A DNA stretch of 64,000 nucleotides from a bacterium OM1 bin76 (GTDB lineage Bacteria > Actinomycetota > Acidimicrobiia > Spongiisociales > ZC4RG35): positions 124,001 to 188,000 of the forward strand of contig MPNA01000004.1 of the NCBI GenBank assembly GCA_002238785.1, in the 5' to 3' direction. How positions within the stretch are numbered: the first letter of the stretch is position 1; every line of letters starts with the position of its first letter. The translations under genes were made by a program, and so were the position numbers. Positions 35,196-43,124 of this stretch are shown in pieces. A model generated the notes under the pieces. It ran no database searches. It was not told the origin of the DNA and saw only the letters and a list, made by a program, of their open reading frames with translations.

Positions 35196-35409
35196 CAGCG
35201 CTTCTTCTTGCCAACGCGGAGCGCCACAGCCAGCACGATGATCATCCCGGTGGTGACTTCCCGGTAGAAGGGATTGGCTTTGAGGATGCTGAAACCGTTA
35301 TTGATCATCGCCAGGAGCATCACCCCGGCGAATTACCGCCACACCGCCCCTTTCCCTCCGTAAATGCTGGTCCCTCCCGGGATCATCGCCGTCAGTTCCT
35401 GTCCTTCTC
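35195..35409 (-). pseudogene. Remnant of a sugar-type (RbsC-like) ABC permease
   Basis: About 70 codons read QELTAMIPGGTSIYGGKGAVWR, then TAA, then FAGVMLLAMINNGFSILKANPFYREVTTGMIIVLAVALRVGKKKR and TGA. This is the last membrane part of an RbsC-family permease (compare the intact copy at 40.3 kb: VGGTSIAGGDGAVWRTVFGALFIALIINGF) with one premature stop and no N-terminal 80 percent. Just upstream, AGGAGG and a GTG (35413) in another frame look like the start of the operon's first gene, so a deletion seems to have fused an operon start to its end. Confidence 0.75.
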
Positions 35410-35464
35410 ACGTTTGATTCCTCCTTCTCGCAGGGTTTACGCCGAGCTAAGAGATTCCAGAGAG

Positions 35465-35491
35465 ACGTTCGTTATAGGTTCAGTCATTATA
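35465..35491 (-). promoter_or_regulatory. Promoter and operator half-site of the deleted ABC operon
   Basis: On the minus strand TATAAT (35491-35486) is a perfect -10 box, followed by CCTATAACGAACG around 35475-35465. The same TATAACGAAC string occurs ahead of the intact ABC operon (36893-36902). The shared box suggests one regulator for both promoters. No good -35 at the standard distance; activation by a regulator would explain that. Confidence 0.45.
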
Positions 35492-35578
35492 AATCAACCC
35501 TGCTTCAGGCATCCGAACCGCCACCGATGACTCGCTTTTCCAGTGGCTGATCTCCACTGGAGATTTGTCTCTCGCTGG

Positions 35579-36127
35579 TCAGGGACGGGATCCGCGGCAG
35601 ATCAGCAGCTTGCTGAAAGCGATTGCAGTTATCTCGATGCTGCTGGCTCGTTCGATGTCGACGCAATCGTGGGTGGACACCTCATACCGGGAACCGTCCA
35701 CAGCCAGGGAACACCTTCCCTGCGATACGAATAGGAAGACGTCTTCGCCTGGCTTCACCGCCAGGTGGTGTTTCTCCTCGGGATCCAGGTTCCGGTTAAT
35801 CGCTTCCAACTTGAGATCGGGATGAGATAGCACGGCCTCCCCACTGACTCGCCCGAAAGAGGACTGCCGGAGGTGATGGCCCCCCAGGCGAGGCAACAAC
35901 TGCGCCAACTGCAGATCCAGCGCCCTTCCGATCCTGAGTAATACCGGAAGCGAAGCGTGGGAGCGTCCCTTCTCTATATCACTCAGATGGGCGGCTGAGA
36001 TCTCTGCGGTCGCCGCCACCTCCCTCAGGGTCAGGGACAGCTCAGAACGCCTTTCCTTCAAACGAGTTCCCACCTCCTGGGCCAATGACGCCGGCGCCCG
36101 CCGATTCTTGCCTGGCTGTTCGCTCAC
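35579..36127 (-). CDS. HTH (XRE)-cupin regulator, second of a pair
   Basis: 182 residues from GTG 36127, 3 bases after the stop of the partner gene. N-terminal HTH_3 domain (LAQEVGTRLKERRSELSLTLREVAATAEISAAHLSDIEKGRSHASLPVLLRIGRALDL) and a C-terminal cupin (HHLAVKPGEDVFLFVSQGRCSLAVDGSRYEVSTHDCVDIE). Its closest relative in the window is 49553-50101, alignable over almost the full length (both include STHDCVD and KLLICRG near the end). HTH-cupin proteins usually sense a small acid, amine or sulfur compound. They probably control the neighbouring ABC operons. Confidence 0.88.
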   Translation of the reverse strand: MSEQPGKNRRAPASLAQEVGTRLKERRSELSLTLREVAATAEISAAHLSDIEKGRSHASLPVLLRIGRALDLQLAQLLPRLGGHHLRQSSFGRVSGEAVLSHPDLKLEAINRNLDPEEKHHLAVKPGEDVFLFVSQGRCSLAVDGSRYEVSTHDCVDIERASSIEITAIAFSKLLICRGSRP

Positions 36128-36129
36128 GC

Positions 36130-36672
36130 TCAGAACAACGCCGGGCAAGTGATGACCAGCAATCTCCCGGGAACCTTGCTGGTGGCAAACACCTCGTGTG
36201 TTTTGTGAGAGGCATAGTGAATGGTGTCACCGGCGTTCAGGTGGTACTGGTCGTCGCCAAATGTAAAGGTGGCCGAGCCGGAGAGCAGCAGTATGAACCT
36301 CTCGCCGTAGTGTCGATACTCAAGCCTCTCGGGAGTGCCCTGGACTACGGCCGTATACGCCCCGTCCAGGCCGTGACTTCCCACCACCCTGAAGGTCGGA
36401 CCAGTGGATAAGCGAAGTTCACGACCCTCCCCCGCCCTGGTGATATGCACCAGCGGACCCGAAGAGGAATCCAGCAGGGCCGCCATCTCCACGCCAAGAG
36501 CCATAGCCACCATGGCCAAGGCCGTAAGGGACGGTATGGAGACTCCCCGCTCGATCTGGGAGAGCCGGGAGGTGGTATAGCCGGTTACCTCGGCAAGATC
36601 AGCTAGCCGCAGACCTTTGGCTGCCCGCAATTCGGCCATGTTTTGTCCTACTACGGCTAGCTCGATGTCCAC
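36130..36672 (-). CDS. HTH (XRE)-cupin regulator, first of a pair
   Basis: 180 residues. HTH domain VGQNMAELRAAKGLRLADLAEVTGYTTSRLSQIERGVSIPSLTALAMVAMALGV (about 8-61), then a cupin with HYGERFILLLSGSATFTFGDDQYHLNAGDTIHYASHKTHEV. GTG 36672 lacks a Shine-Dalgarno, while TTATCGTTACG lies only 7-17 bases before it, so a leaderless transcript is likely. The paralogue at 48997-49548 keeps TYGYTTSxLSQIERGxSIPSLTALAMVAMAL-type identity. Divergent from the ABC operon at 36954, whose promoter region it likely binds. Confidence 0.88.
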   Translation of the reverse strand: MDIELAVVGQNMAELRAAKGLRLADLAEVTGYTTSRLSQIERGVSIPSLTALAMVAMALGVEMAALLDSSSGPLVHITRAGEGRELRLSTGPTFRVVGSHGLDGAYTAVVQGTPERLEYRHYGERFILLLSGSATFTFGDDQYHLNAGDTIHYASHKTHEVFATSKVPGRLLVITCPALF

Positions 36673-36815
36673 GTGCGTAACGATAACAATGGGTTAGCCG
36701 GACGGGATAGCAGGGTCTCGCACTGGTAGACATGCACCATTCCTCCGGCCGGCACTCTTTGGAGCGTCCCACTTTGCAAGTCAATTCCCTTCTGAACTTC
36801 GCCTCCTTTCGGACT

Positions 36816-36839
36816 GATTGCATCAATTTGGATGCAATC
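36816..36839. promoter_or_regulatory. Perfect inverted repeat between the divergent regulator and transporter genes
   Basis: GATTGCATC (36816-36824), 6 bases AATTTG, GATGCAATC (36831-36839): 9-base arms, no mismatch. It sits in the 281-base divergent region about 35-60 bases upstream of the AT-rich promoter of the ABC operon. This is a typical operator place for a dimeric HTH protein. Confidence 0.6.
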
Positions 36840-36873
36840 GAATCATTTCAGAAATATCTAATCTCTTTAGGTT

Positions 36874-36900
36874 ATAGTTAACTATTATCGTTTATAACGA
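36874..36900. promoter_or_regulatory. Two adjacent palindromes at the ABC operon promoter
   Basis: ATAGTTAACTAT (36874-36885, 12-base perfect palindrome) and TCGTT-TAT-AACGA (36888-36900, 5-base arms). TTATAG or TATTAT inside could be the -10. The second palindrome shares TATAACGAAC with the remnant operon's promoter (35465-35475) and its half TTATCGTT with the start region of the leftward regulator gene (36676-36687). Likely binding sites for the HTH-cupin regulators. Confidence 0.5.
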
Positions 36901-36953
36901 ACAAACCGGAAGCTGTGCACAGCATCCGGGCGGACAGAATGGAGAACAACCAA

Positions 36954-38033
36954 ATGCGACATACCACTAAAAAGATATTTTGGCTGTTGGCCGTATTGGC
37001 GCTGGTAGCTGCGGCATGCGGAGATGGTGATGAAGGCACGGCTTCCACTGAGCCACCTGCCACCACGGCAGCACCGACCACCGCGGCGCCCACTACCACC
37101 ACGGCAGCGCCCACCACCACCGCGGCGCCCCCCGAGCCTCGGCAGGTTGCCTACCTGTCGGCGAGTTCCGCCAACACCTGGTTGGCGGCCTCTCGAACAG
37201 CCATGGAGGAAGTGGCGGCGGCCAACAACATCGAGATCGTGGAGTTCGATGCTCAATTCGATGCTGCTCTGCAGCAACAACAATTCCAGGACGCCATCGC
37301 CGCCGGCCGCTATGACGGCATCGTGCTGGTGGCTTTGACGGGAGCCGCCGCCATACCCGACATTCTCGACGCGCTGGATGCGGGGATCGAGATCGTAACC
37401 CTCAATCAGGTAGTCGGCGAAGACCTGGCCACAGTGGAACCCCAGGTGGAAGGGCAGGCCGCCGCGGTCTTCGAACCCCCGTACCTGCGGGGCAAGAGAC
37501 TCGGCGAGTTGACCGGGATGGCATGCGCCGACTTCGACCCCTGCAATGTGGTCTATTTCTACGGCATCCGGGGCATTCCTCTCGATGAAGCCGTACGGGC
37601 AGGGTGGGATGAGGCTCTGGCCGGTTCCACGGTCAACGTAGTGGCCGAGGGCGAGGGTCAATACCTCGGGCCGGATGTGGCCCTGGCCGCCATGCAGGAC
37701 ATCCTGGTAACCACCTCCGACATCAACGTCGTGGTGGGCGCCGACCAGTCCATGCAGGGCGTGGAGATCGCCATCGGAGACGAAGGCATCGAAGGAATAC
37801 GCATCATCGGTTTCGGAGGCAGCAGCTACTCGATCGCCGCCATCAGCGACGGACGCTGGTGGGGAGGCTTGTACGGCGCTCCATACACCGAAGGCCAGCT
37901 GGCCATGGAAGCCATAGTCGACGCATTGGCAGGAACCGACATTGGCGGAGTGGACCCCTCCCAGAGCGTTCCCGACCGGGGTCTGATGACGCAGGACAAC
38001 ATCGGCGATTTCCCTGCCCAGTGGGACGGCTAG
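36954..38033 (+). CDS. Sugar-type ABC transporter substrate-binding lipoprotein
   Basis: 359 residues from ATG 36954, chosen because GGAGA lies 8 bases upstream and the signal peptide starts at once (MRHTTKKIFWLLAVLALVAAAC; lipobox VAAAC). A Thr/Pro/Ala linker (TTAAPTT repeats) separates the lipid anchor from the periplasmic-binding-protein-1 fold (QVAYLSASSANTWLAASRTAMEEVAAANNIEIVEFDAQFDAALQQQQFQDAIA...). The class is the ribose/autoinducer-2-type binding protein. Given the operon's dipeptidase and cyclic-amide enzymes, the ligand need not be a sugar. Confidence 0.9.
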   Translation: MRHTTKKIFWLLAVLALVAAACGDGDEGTASTEPPATTAAPTTAAPTTTTAAPTTTAAPPEPRQVAYLSASSANTWLAASRTAMEEVAAANNIEIVEFDAQFDAALQQQQFQDAIAAGRYDGIVLVALTGAAAIPDILDALDAGIEIVTLNQVVGEDLATVEPQVEGQAAAVFEPPYLRGKRLGELTGMACADFDPCNVVYFYGIRGIPLDEAVRAGWDEALAGSTVNVVAEGEGQYLGPDVALAAMQDILVTTSDINVVVGADQSMQGVEIAIGDEGIEGIRIIGFGGSSYSIAAISDGRWWGGLYGAPYTEGQLAMEAIVDALAGTDIGGVDPSQSVPDRGLMTQDNIGDFPAQWDG

Positions 38034-38046
38034 GCTCGAATCAACC

Positions 38047-39552
38047 TTGGCTGTGAATCCACACGCGGAGTTGCGCGGCGTCACCAAGAAATTCGGTGGC
38101 GCCGTGGCGCTCAACTCGGTGGATGTGAACATCGAGGCAGGCGCCATCCACGCTCTGGTGGGCGAGAACGGCGCAGGCAAGTCCACGCTGGGGAAGATCA
38201 TCACCGGTGTGCACACTCCCGATTCGGGACAACTCTTGGTCAACGGCAGCCAGGTCGCCTTCAAAACGCCGCGGGACGCTCTGGCGTTGGGCATCACCCT
38301 GGTGGCTCAGGAGTTGTCGCTGGTTCCTCAACTCTCTGCCGCAGAGAACATCTTCCTGGGTATCGAACACCTGCGGGGGCCGGTGATCGACCATGCTGCC
38401 ACCCGAACGCGGTTCGATGAATTGGTCGAAGAGTACGGCATCGAGGTTCCGCCCGATCAGGTGGTGTCCCGGCTCTCGGTGGCCGATCAGCAAAAGGTGG
38501 AGATCCTACGTTCTCTGGCACGCGACGCCAGTCTGATCGTCATGGACGAGCCAACCGCTCGTCTCTCGTCATCAGAAGCCCACAATCTGCGGACCACCGT
38601 CCGCAAACTGTCCGGCAAGGGAGTGACGGTGATCTACATCTCCCACTTCCTGGATGAGGTCTTGGCCATATCAGACCGGGTCACCATCATGCGCGACGGC
38701 ACAGTGGTACGCACAACCCCAACTGACACCGAGTCACGCTCGAGTTTGATCGAAGGCATCGTGGGACGGAGCCTGGAAACGGTGTTTCCGCCTAGACAGG
38801 CACCCGAACTCGCTGCGCCAGCAGTGCTTTCAGTGCGTGGACTGGAGAGAACAGGAGCATTTGAAGATGTCAGCTTCGAAATCCGGGCCGGGGAAATCGT
38901 CACCTTGGCAGGGCTGGTAGGTTCGGGAAGAACCGAACTGGTCCGGGTGCTGTTTGGGGCCGACCCTCCCACCGGGGGGTCGATCGACCTGAACGGCCTT
39001 CCCTACCAACCCCGCTCGCCGCGGCAGGCAATCCGGGCCGGGGTGGCGATGGTGCCCGAGTCCCGCTCCACCCAGGGCCTCCTGCCGTTGCTACCCGTCC
39101 GCATCAACATCACCTTGGCCCACCTGTCCAAGTTCGTAGCTCCGGGAGGGGTGGTGCGGGCCAATCAGGAATCCTCCGCCGCCGAACGCATCTCGCAGGC
39201 GGTTGGATTGACCGGCGCCACCATCGAGACCCGCACCGCCCAACTGTCGGGCGGCAACCAGCAAAAGGCACTCTTCGGTCGATGGCTGGTGTCCCGGCCC
39301 CGCCTCTTCATCGCCGACGAACCCACCCGCGGCGTGGATGTGGGTGCCAAGAGAGGGATATACAACCTGCTGGTGGAGTTGGCCTCCCAGGGCATCGCCA
39401 TCCTGCTGGTCTCCTCGGAACTGGAGGAGGTCCTGGGGCTGGCGCATCGGATCATCGTGATGTCGGGCGGGCGCATAGTCGGGGAACTGGCTGGAGAGCA
39501 GGCATCCGAGAAAGACGTGATGACCCTGGCCTTCGGCGCGTCTGCAGCATGA
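38047..39552 (+). CDS. ABC transporter ATP-binding protein, two-domain (RbsA/MglA type)
   Basis: 501 residues. First ATPase: GENGAGKSTLG (Walker A), LSVADQQKVEILRSLARDASLIVMDEPTA. Second ATPase: AGLVGSGRTELVRVLFG (the degenerate Walker A usual for RbsA second halves), LSGGNQQKALFGRWLVSRPRLFIADEPTRGVDVGAK. The start is TTG 38047 or GTG 38053. Overlaps the permease gene (ATGA). It powers uptake with the adjacent binding protein and permease. Confidence 0.92.
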   Translation: MAVNPHAELRGVTKKFGGAVALNSVDVNIEAGAIHALVGENGAGKSTLGKIITGVHTPDSGQLLVNGSQVAFKTPRDALALGITLVAQELSLVPQLSAAENIFLGIEHLRGPVIDHAATRTRFDELVEEYGIEVPPDQVVSRLSVADQQKVEILRSLARDASLIVMDEPTARLSSSEAHNLRTTVRKLSGKGVTVIYISHFLDEVLAISDRVTIMRDGTVVRTTPTDTESRSSLIEGIVGRSLETVFPPRQAPELAAPAVLSVRGLERTGAFEDVSFEIRAGEIVTLAGLVGSGRTELVRVLFGADPPTGGSIDLNGLPYQPRSPRQAIRAGVAMVPESRSTQGLLPLLPVRINITLAHLSKFVAPGGVVRANQESSAAERISQAVGLTGATIETRTAQLSGGNQQKALFGRWLVSRPRLFIADEPTRGVDVGAKRGIYNLLVELASQGIAILLVSSELEEVLGLAHRIIVMSGGRIVGELAGEQASEKDVMTLAFGASAA

Positions 39553-40508
39553 CCAAACCCACCATCCCCACCCCCCGCCGTCTGTCCCTTCTAACCGATT
39601 ACGGGATTATCTGGACCACCATCGCCCTGTTCGTGCTCCTGGCCATCACCACCGAGGCGTTCCTCTCCCCAGCCAACCTGCGCAACATCCTGGACCAGCA
39701 ATCGCTGCTGCTGATTGCCGGGGCGGCGATGACCCTAACCCTGATCGGCGGGAATTTTGATATTTCCATCTCGGCCAGCTTCATCAACGCCGGCATCGCC
39801 ACCGCCCTCACGGTCAACGCCACCGGGAATCACCTCTTGGGACTGGCGGCCGGTCTGGGCATCGGGACACTCTACGGTGTGGTAAACGGCGCCGTGGTGG
39901 CATGGGTCCGCGTCAACTCCTTCATCGCAACCCTGGCGACGTCCTTCGTGTTCTATGGCGTAGGTTTCCTCCTGTCGGACCGGAGCATCATCCGCATCAA
40001 GGACACCGCCTTTTCGGAGATAGCCCGAGGGCGGTTCTTGGGTCTGACCAATGCGACTTGGATTGCGGTGGTTGTGGTGGGACTCTTCTGGTTCACCCTG
40101 TCCAGAACCCGGTTCGGACGCCATGTGTTCGCCACTGGCGGCGCGGCCGAGGCTGCACGACTGGCGGGAGTGCGGGTCAAGCTCATCTCGGTGGTGACCT
40201 TCGTGCTGGTGGGGGCAGCAGCGGGGTTGGCCGGCGCGCTTTCGGCGTCCCGGACCCTCACAGCCCAGCCCAGCGACGACTTCGGCTTCGTGTTCGCGGT
40301 GCTGGCGGCGGTGATCGTGGGAGGAACGTCGATCGCCGGTGGAGACGGGGCGGTGTGGCGCACCGTGTTCGGCGCCCTATTCATCGCCTTGATCATCAAC
40401 GGATTCAATTTACGTCAGATCGATCCGATCATCCAGCGTCTCATACATGGAGGTCTAATCGTGGCGGCGGTAGCAGCTGACAACTGGACCAAGAGCAAAA
40501 GGACATAG
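39549..40508 (+). CDS. ABC transporter permease (RbsC type)
   Basis: 319 residues from ATG 39549. A hydrophobic protein with about 8-10 membrane segments and the family landmarks IAGAAMTLTLIGGNFDISISASF, FIATLATSFVFYGVGF, FGRHVFATGGAAEAARLAGVRV (cytosolic coupling loop) and VIVGGTSIAGGDGAVWRTVFGALFIALIINGFNL. Only one permease gene is present, so it likely works as a homodimer. Operon follows 4 bases later with the DUF917 gene. Confidence 0.92.
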   Translation: MTKPTIPTPRRLSLLTDYGIIWTTIALFVLLAITTEAFLSPANLRNILDQQSLLLIAGAAMTLTLIGGNFDISISASFINAGIATALTVNATGNHLLGLAAGLGIGTLYGVVNGAVVAWVRVNSFIATLATSFVFYGVGFLLSDRSIIRIKDTAFSEIARGRFLGLTNATWIAVVVVGLFWFTLSRTRFGRHVFATGGAAEAARLAGVRVKLISVVTFVLVGAAAGLAGALSASRTLTAQPSDDFGFVFAVLAAVIVGGTSIAGGDGAVWRTVFGALFIALIINGFNLRQIDPIIQRLIHGGLIVAAVAADNWTKSKRT

Positions 40509-40512
40509 AGAG

Positions 40513-41580
40513 ATGAGAACCCTCACAATCGATCAGGTTGACGACCTCGCCTTGGGTGCAACCCTGCTCGGAACGGGAGGCGGAGGCGACCCCTACGTCG
40601 CCCGTCTGATGTTGCGGCAGGCCATCAACACCTACGGGCCGGTTACCATCGCCGATCCTCACGAACTCCCGGCGGACGGGCTGGTGATGACAGTCGCGGT
40701 GGTGGGAGCCCCCACCGTGCTGCTGGAGAAGATCCCGGCCGGAACCGAGTTCATTGCTTCGATAGAGGCACTGGCCTCCTATCTGGGTCGGGACCCTGTG
40801 GCACTGATGCCCATCGAAGTGGGCGGGTTGAACACGCTGTTGCCGCTGGCTGTGGCCACCGAGATGGGTCTCCCCGTGATTGACGCCGACGGCATGCGGC
40901 GGGCATTTCCCCAGATAGAGATGACCGTCTTCACCTTGGCCGGAATCAAGTGCTCGCCCATGTCGGTGGCGGATGAGAAGGGCAACCTCTGCGTCTTCGA
41001 GACCAACACCAACCAGTTGGGCGAGACGCTGGTGCGGGGAGCGGTGATGTCCCTGACACTGGCCAACGCATTCTCCAGTTACTCGATGACCGTGGCGGAG
41101 GTAGAGGCTCATGCCATAGCCGGGTCGGTCACCTATTGCACCGAACTTGGCGCCCGCTTGTCGGCCGTGCAGCGGGGAGAATCAGGGGCCTACGACCGAT
41201 TCCTGGAGTTTGCGGAAGGGAGGGTGATCTTCTCGGGCGTCATCACAGACGTACACCGGGAAACCACGCAGGGATTCTCGAAGGGCACTGTGACCATCGA
41301 AGCTAGAGATGGAACGGAGCGCAGCATGAAGGTCGCCATCCAGAACGAGTTCCTGGTGGCCTGGGAGAACGACCGACCCGTGGTGACCGTGCCCGACTTG
41401 ATCTGCATCCTCGATGCCGAGACGGCGACACCGATCACCACCGAGACGCTGCGCTACGGCCAGCGCGTGAATGTGGTTGCCATGCCATGCGCTCCCGAAT
41501 GGCACCGCGATGGAATGCTGGAGGTGGTCGGACCGAAGGCCTTTGGTTTCGACCTCGACTATGTAAGGGTTGGTGCGTGA
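40513..41580 (+). CDS. DUF917 (S-methyl-thiohydantoin-desulfurase-domain) protein
   Basis: 355 residues. The N-terminal DUF917 domain shows LALGATLLGTGGGGDPYVARLMLRQAI, ALMPIEVGGLNTLLPLAVATEMGLPVIDADGMRRAFPQIEM; the C-terminal part DLICILDAETATPITTETLRYGQRVNVVAMPCAPEW. These proteins are habitually encoded beside HyuA-like proteins, as here (TGATG overlap with the next gene). The Pfam name ties the family to thiohydantoin desulfuration; biochemical proof for this branch is lacking. It probably acts on the same substrate as the following HyuA-like protein. Confidence 0.85.
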   Translation: MRTLTIDQVDDLALGATLLGTGGGGDPYVARLMLRQAINTYGPVTIADPHELPADGLVMTVAVVGAPTVLLEKIPAGTEFIASIEALASYLGRDPVALMPIEVGGLNTLLPLAVATEMGLPVIDADGMRRAFPQIEMTVFTLAGIKCSPMSVADEKGNLCVFETNTNQLGETLVRGAVMSLTLANAFSSYSMTVAEVEAHAIAGSVTYCTELGARLSAVQRGESGAYDRFLEFAEGRVIFSGVITDVHRETTQGFSKGTVTIEARDGTERSMKVAIQNEFLVAWENDRPVVTVPDLICILDAETATPITTETLRYGQRVNVVAMPCAPEWHRDGMLEVVGPKAFGFDLDYVRVGA

Positions 41581-43124
41581 TGTTGCGCTTGGGAATGGAT
41601 GTGGGTGGCACGAACACCGACGCCGTGCTGGTGGACGATGAAGGACAGGTGATGGCAAGCCACAAGGCACCCACAACCCCGGACCCCCTGGACGGCATCA
41701 GCGCCGCCATCTCGGCGGTCTCAGTGGTAGCCGATGTCTCCCAGATCCGTCGGGCCATGCTGGGGACCACCCACTCCGCCAACGCCATCATCCAACGTAA
41801 GGGCCTGGGTCGGGTGGCGGTGTTGCGACTGGCGGCGCCGTCATCCCTGGCTGTCTCGCCCGGAGCCGACTGGCCCGACGACCTCCGTCAGTCGGTGATC
41901 TCCGATGTGGCGATCATCGAAGGGGGGTATGAATACGACGGGCGGGTAATCGCTGAACTGGACGAAGCAGCGGTCCGGCGCTTTTCCGAGGCGGCTGCAA
42001 GATCCGGAGCGTTGGCGGTCTCCTGCGCATTCAGCCCAGCCAATTTCGAACACGAACTGCGGGTGGCAGAGATCATCGCCTCTGAATTGGGTGATGACTT
42101 CCCGGTCTCCCTCAGCCACCGGGTGGGAACCCTGGGGCTGTTGGAGCGGGAGAACGCCACCATTCTCAACTCTGCCTTACTGCAGGTGTCCCGGGCGGTG
42201 GTGGACGGACTCAACAACGCCCTGCGCGAGAATGGGATAGAGGCCCTCTCCTATATCACCCAGAATGACGGGACGCTCATGACATCCCAGCAGGCGCTGG
42301 AGATGCCAGTGCTGTCGTTGGGTTCGGGTCCGACCAACTCCATGAGGGGCGCCTGTTCTCTGGCGGGACTTTCCGACGCCATCGTGGTGGATGTGGGCGG
42401 GACTTCGACCGACGTCGGCATCCTGGTGGACGGGTTCCCGCGCGAATCCGCCGCGGCAGTTTACGTGGGAGGGGTGCGCACCAACTTCCGGATGCCCGAC
42501 CTCATCTCCATGGGTCTAGGGGGTGGGACCATTGTCAGGACCGAGGGGACGGGAGTCGCGGTTGGACCGGACTCGGTCGGCTACCGCGTCACCGAGGAGG
42601 CCTTGGTGTCGGGAGGCGAGATCCTCACTCTCTCCGACGTCTCGGTGGCCGGGGGCAGGCTCACCGGCTTCGGAGATCCGGCGCGGGTGGAGGAACTCGA
42701 TAGCAGCACCATCGAACAGTCTCTCCTCTGGGTGGATGAGCACTTGGCCAGCCACTGCGAACGGATGAAGGCAAGCCGGCAGGCCATGCCGTTGCTGGCG
42801 GTGGGGGGAGGCGCCCATCTGGTACCGGGGCGCGTTCCCGGTACTTCCGAGGTTATCCGACCTCATCACTACGAGGTGGCCAACGCCTTCGGAGCGGCAA
42901 TCTCCGAAGCTTCGGGGACAGTCGACCGGGTCTACCAATACGGTTCTTCGAGCCGGGAAGAATGCCTGGAGTCAGCCCGCGCCGAAGCGTTGGAGGCGGC
43001 GGTGGCCGCCGGGGCCGATCCCGGCCAAGCGCGGGTTACCTCGGTGGTGGAGGTGCCGATGACCTACGTTCCGGGAGGCGGTTGCCGCGTCCAGGTCAAG
43101 GCTGCCGGACCGCTGGGAGACTGA
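41580..43124 (+). CDS. HyuA-like hydantoinase/oxoprolinase family protein (short form)
   Basis: 514 residues from ATG 41580. ASKHA marks LRLGMDVGGTNTDAVLVDDEG (3-23), GTTHSANAIIQRKG, LGSGPTNSMRGACSLAG, VVDVGGTSTDVGILVDG, MGLGGGTIVRTEG and AVGGGAHLVPGRVPG. It lacks the C-terminal extension of the 678-residue HyuA at 27.5 kb and has no HyuB next to it; DUF917 appears to take that place. TGATG overlaps at both ends couple it to DUF917 and the dipeptidase. Reaction unknown; cyclic-amide or thiohydantoin opening is the working guess. Confidence 0.87.
   Translation: MLRLGMDVGGTNTDAVLVDDEGQVMASHKAPTTPDPLDGISAAISAVSVVADVSQIRRAMLGTTHSANAIIQRKGLGRVAVLRLAAPSSLAVSPGADWPDDLRQSVISDVAIIEGGYEYDGRVIAELDEAAVRRFSEAAARSGALAVSCAFSPANFEHELRVAEIIASELGDDFPVSLSHRVGTLGLLERENATILNSALLQVSRAVVDGLNNALRENGIEALSYITQNDGTLMTSQQALEMPVLSLGSGPTNSMRGACSLAGLSDAIVVDVGGTSTDVGILVDGFPRESAAAVYVGGVRTNFRMPDLISMGLGGGTIVRTEGTGVAVGPDSVGYRVTEEALVSGGEILTLSDVSVAGGRLTGFGDPARVEELDSSTIEQSLLWVDEHLASHCERMKASRQAMPLLAVGGGAHLVPGRVPGTSEVIRPHHYEVANAFGAAISEASGTVDRVYQYGSSSREECLESARAEALEAAVAAGADPGQARVTSVVEVPMTYVPGGGCRVQVKAAGPLGD

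Noticed and set aside
36885-38297. 470-codon minus-strand frame opposite the binding-protein gene
   Set aside because: Shadow of the lipoprotein gene; its content follows the reverse of the Thr/Ala/Pro linker codons.
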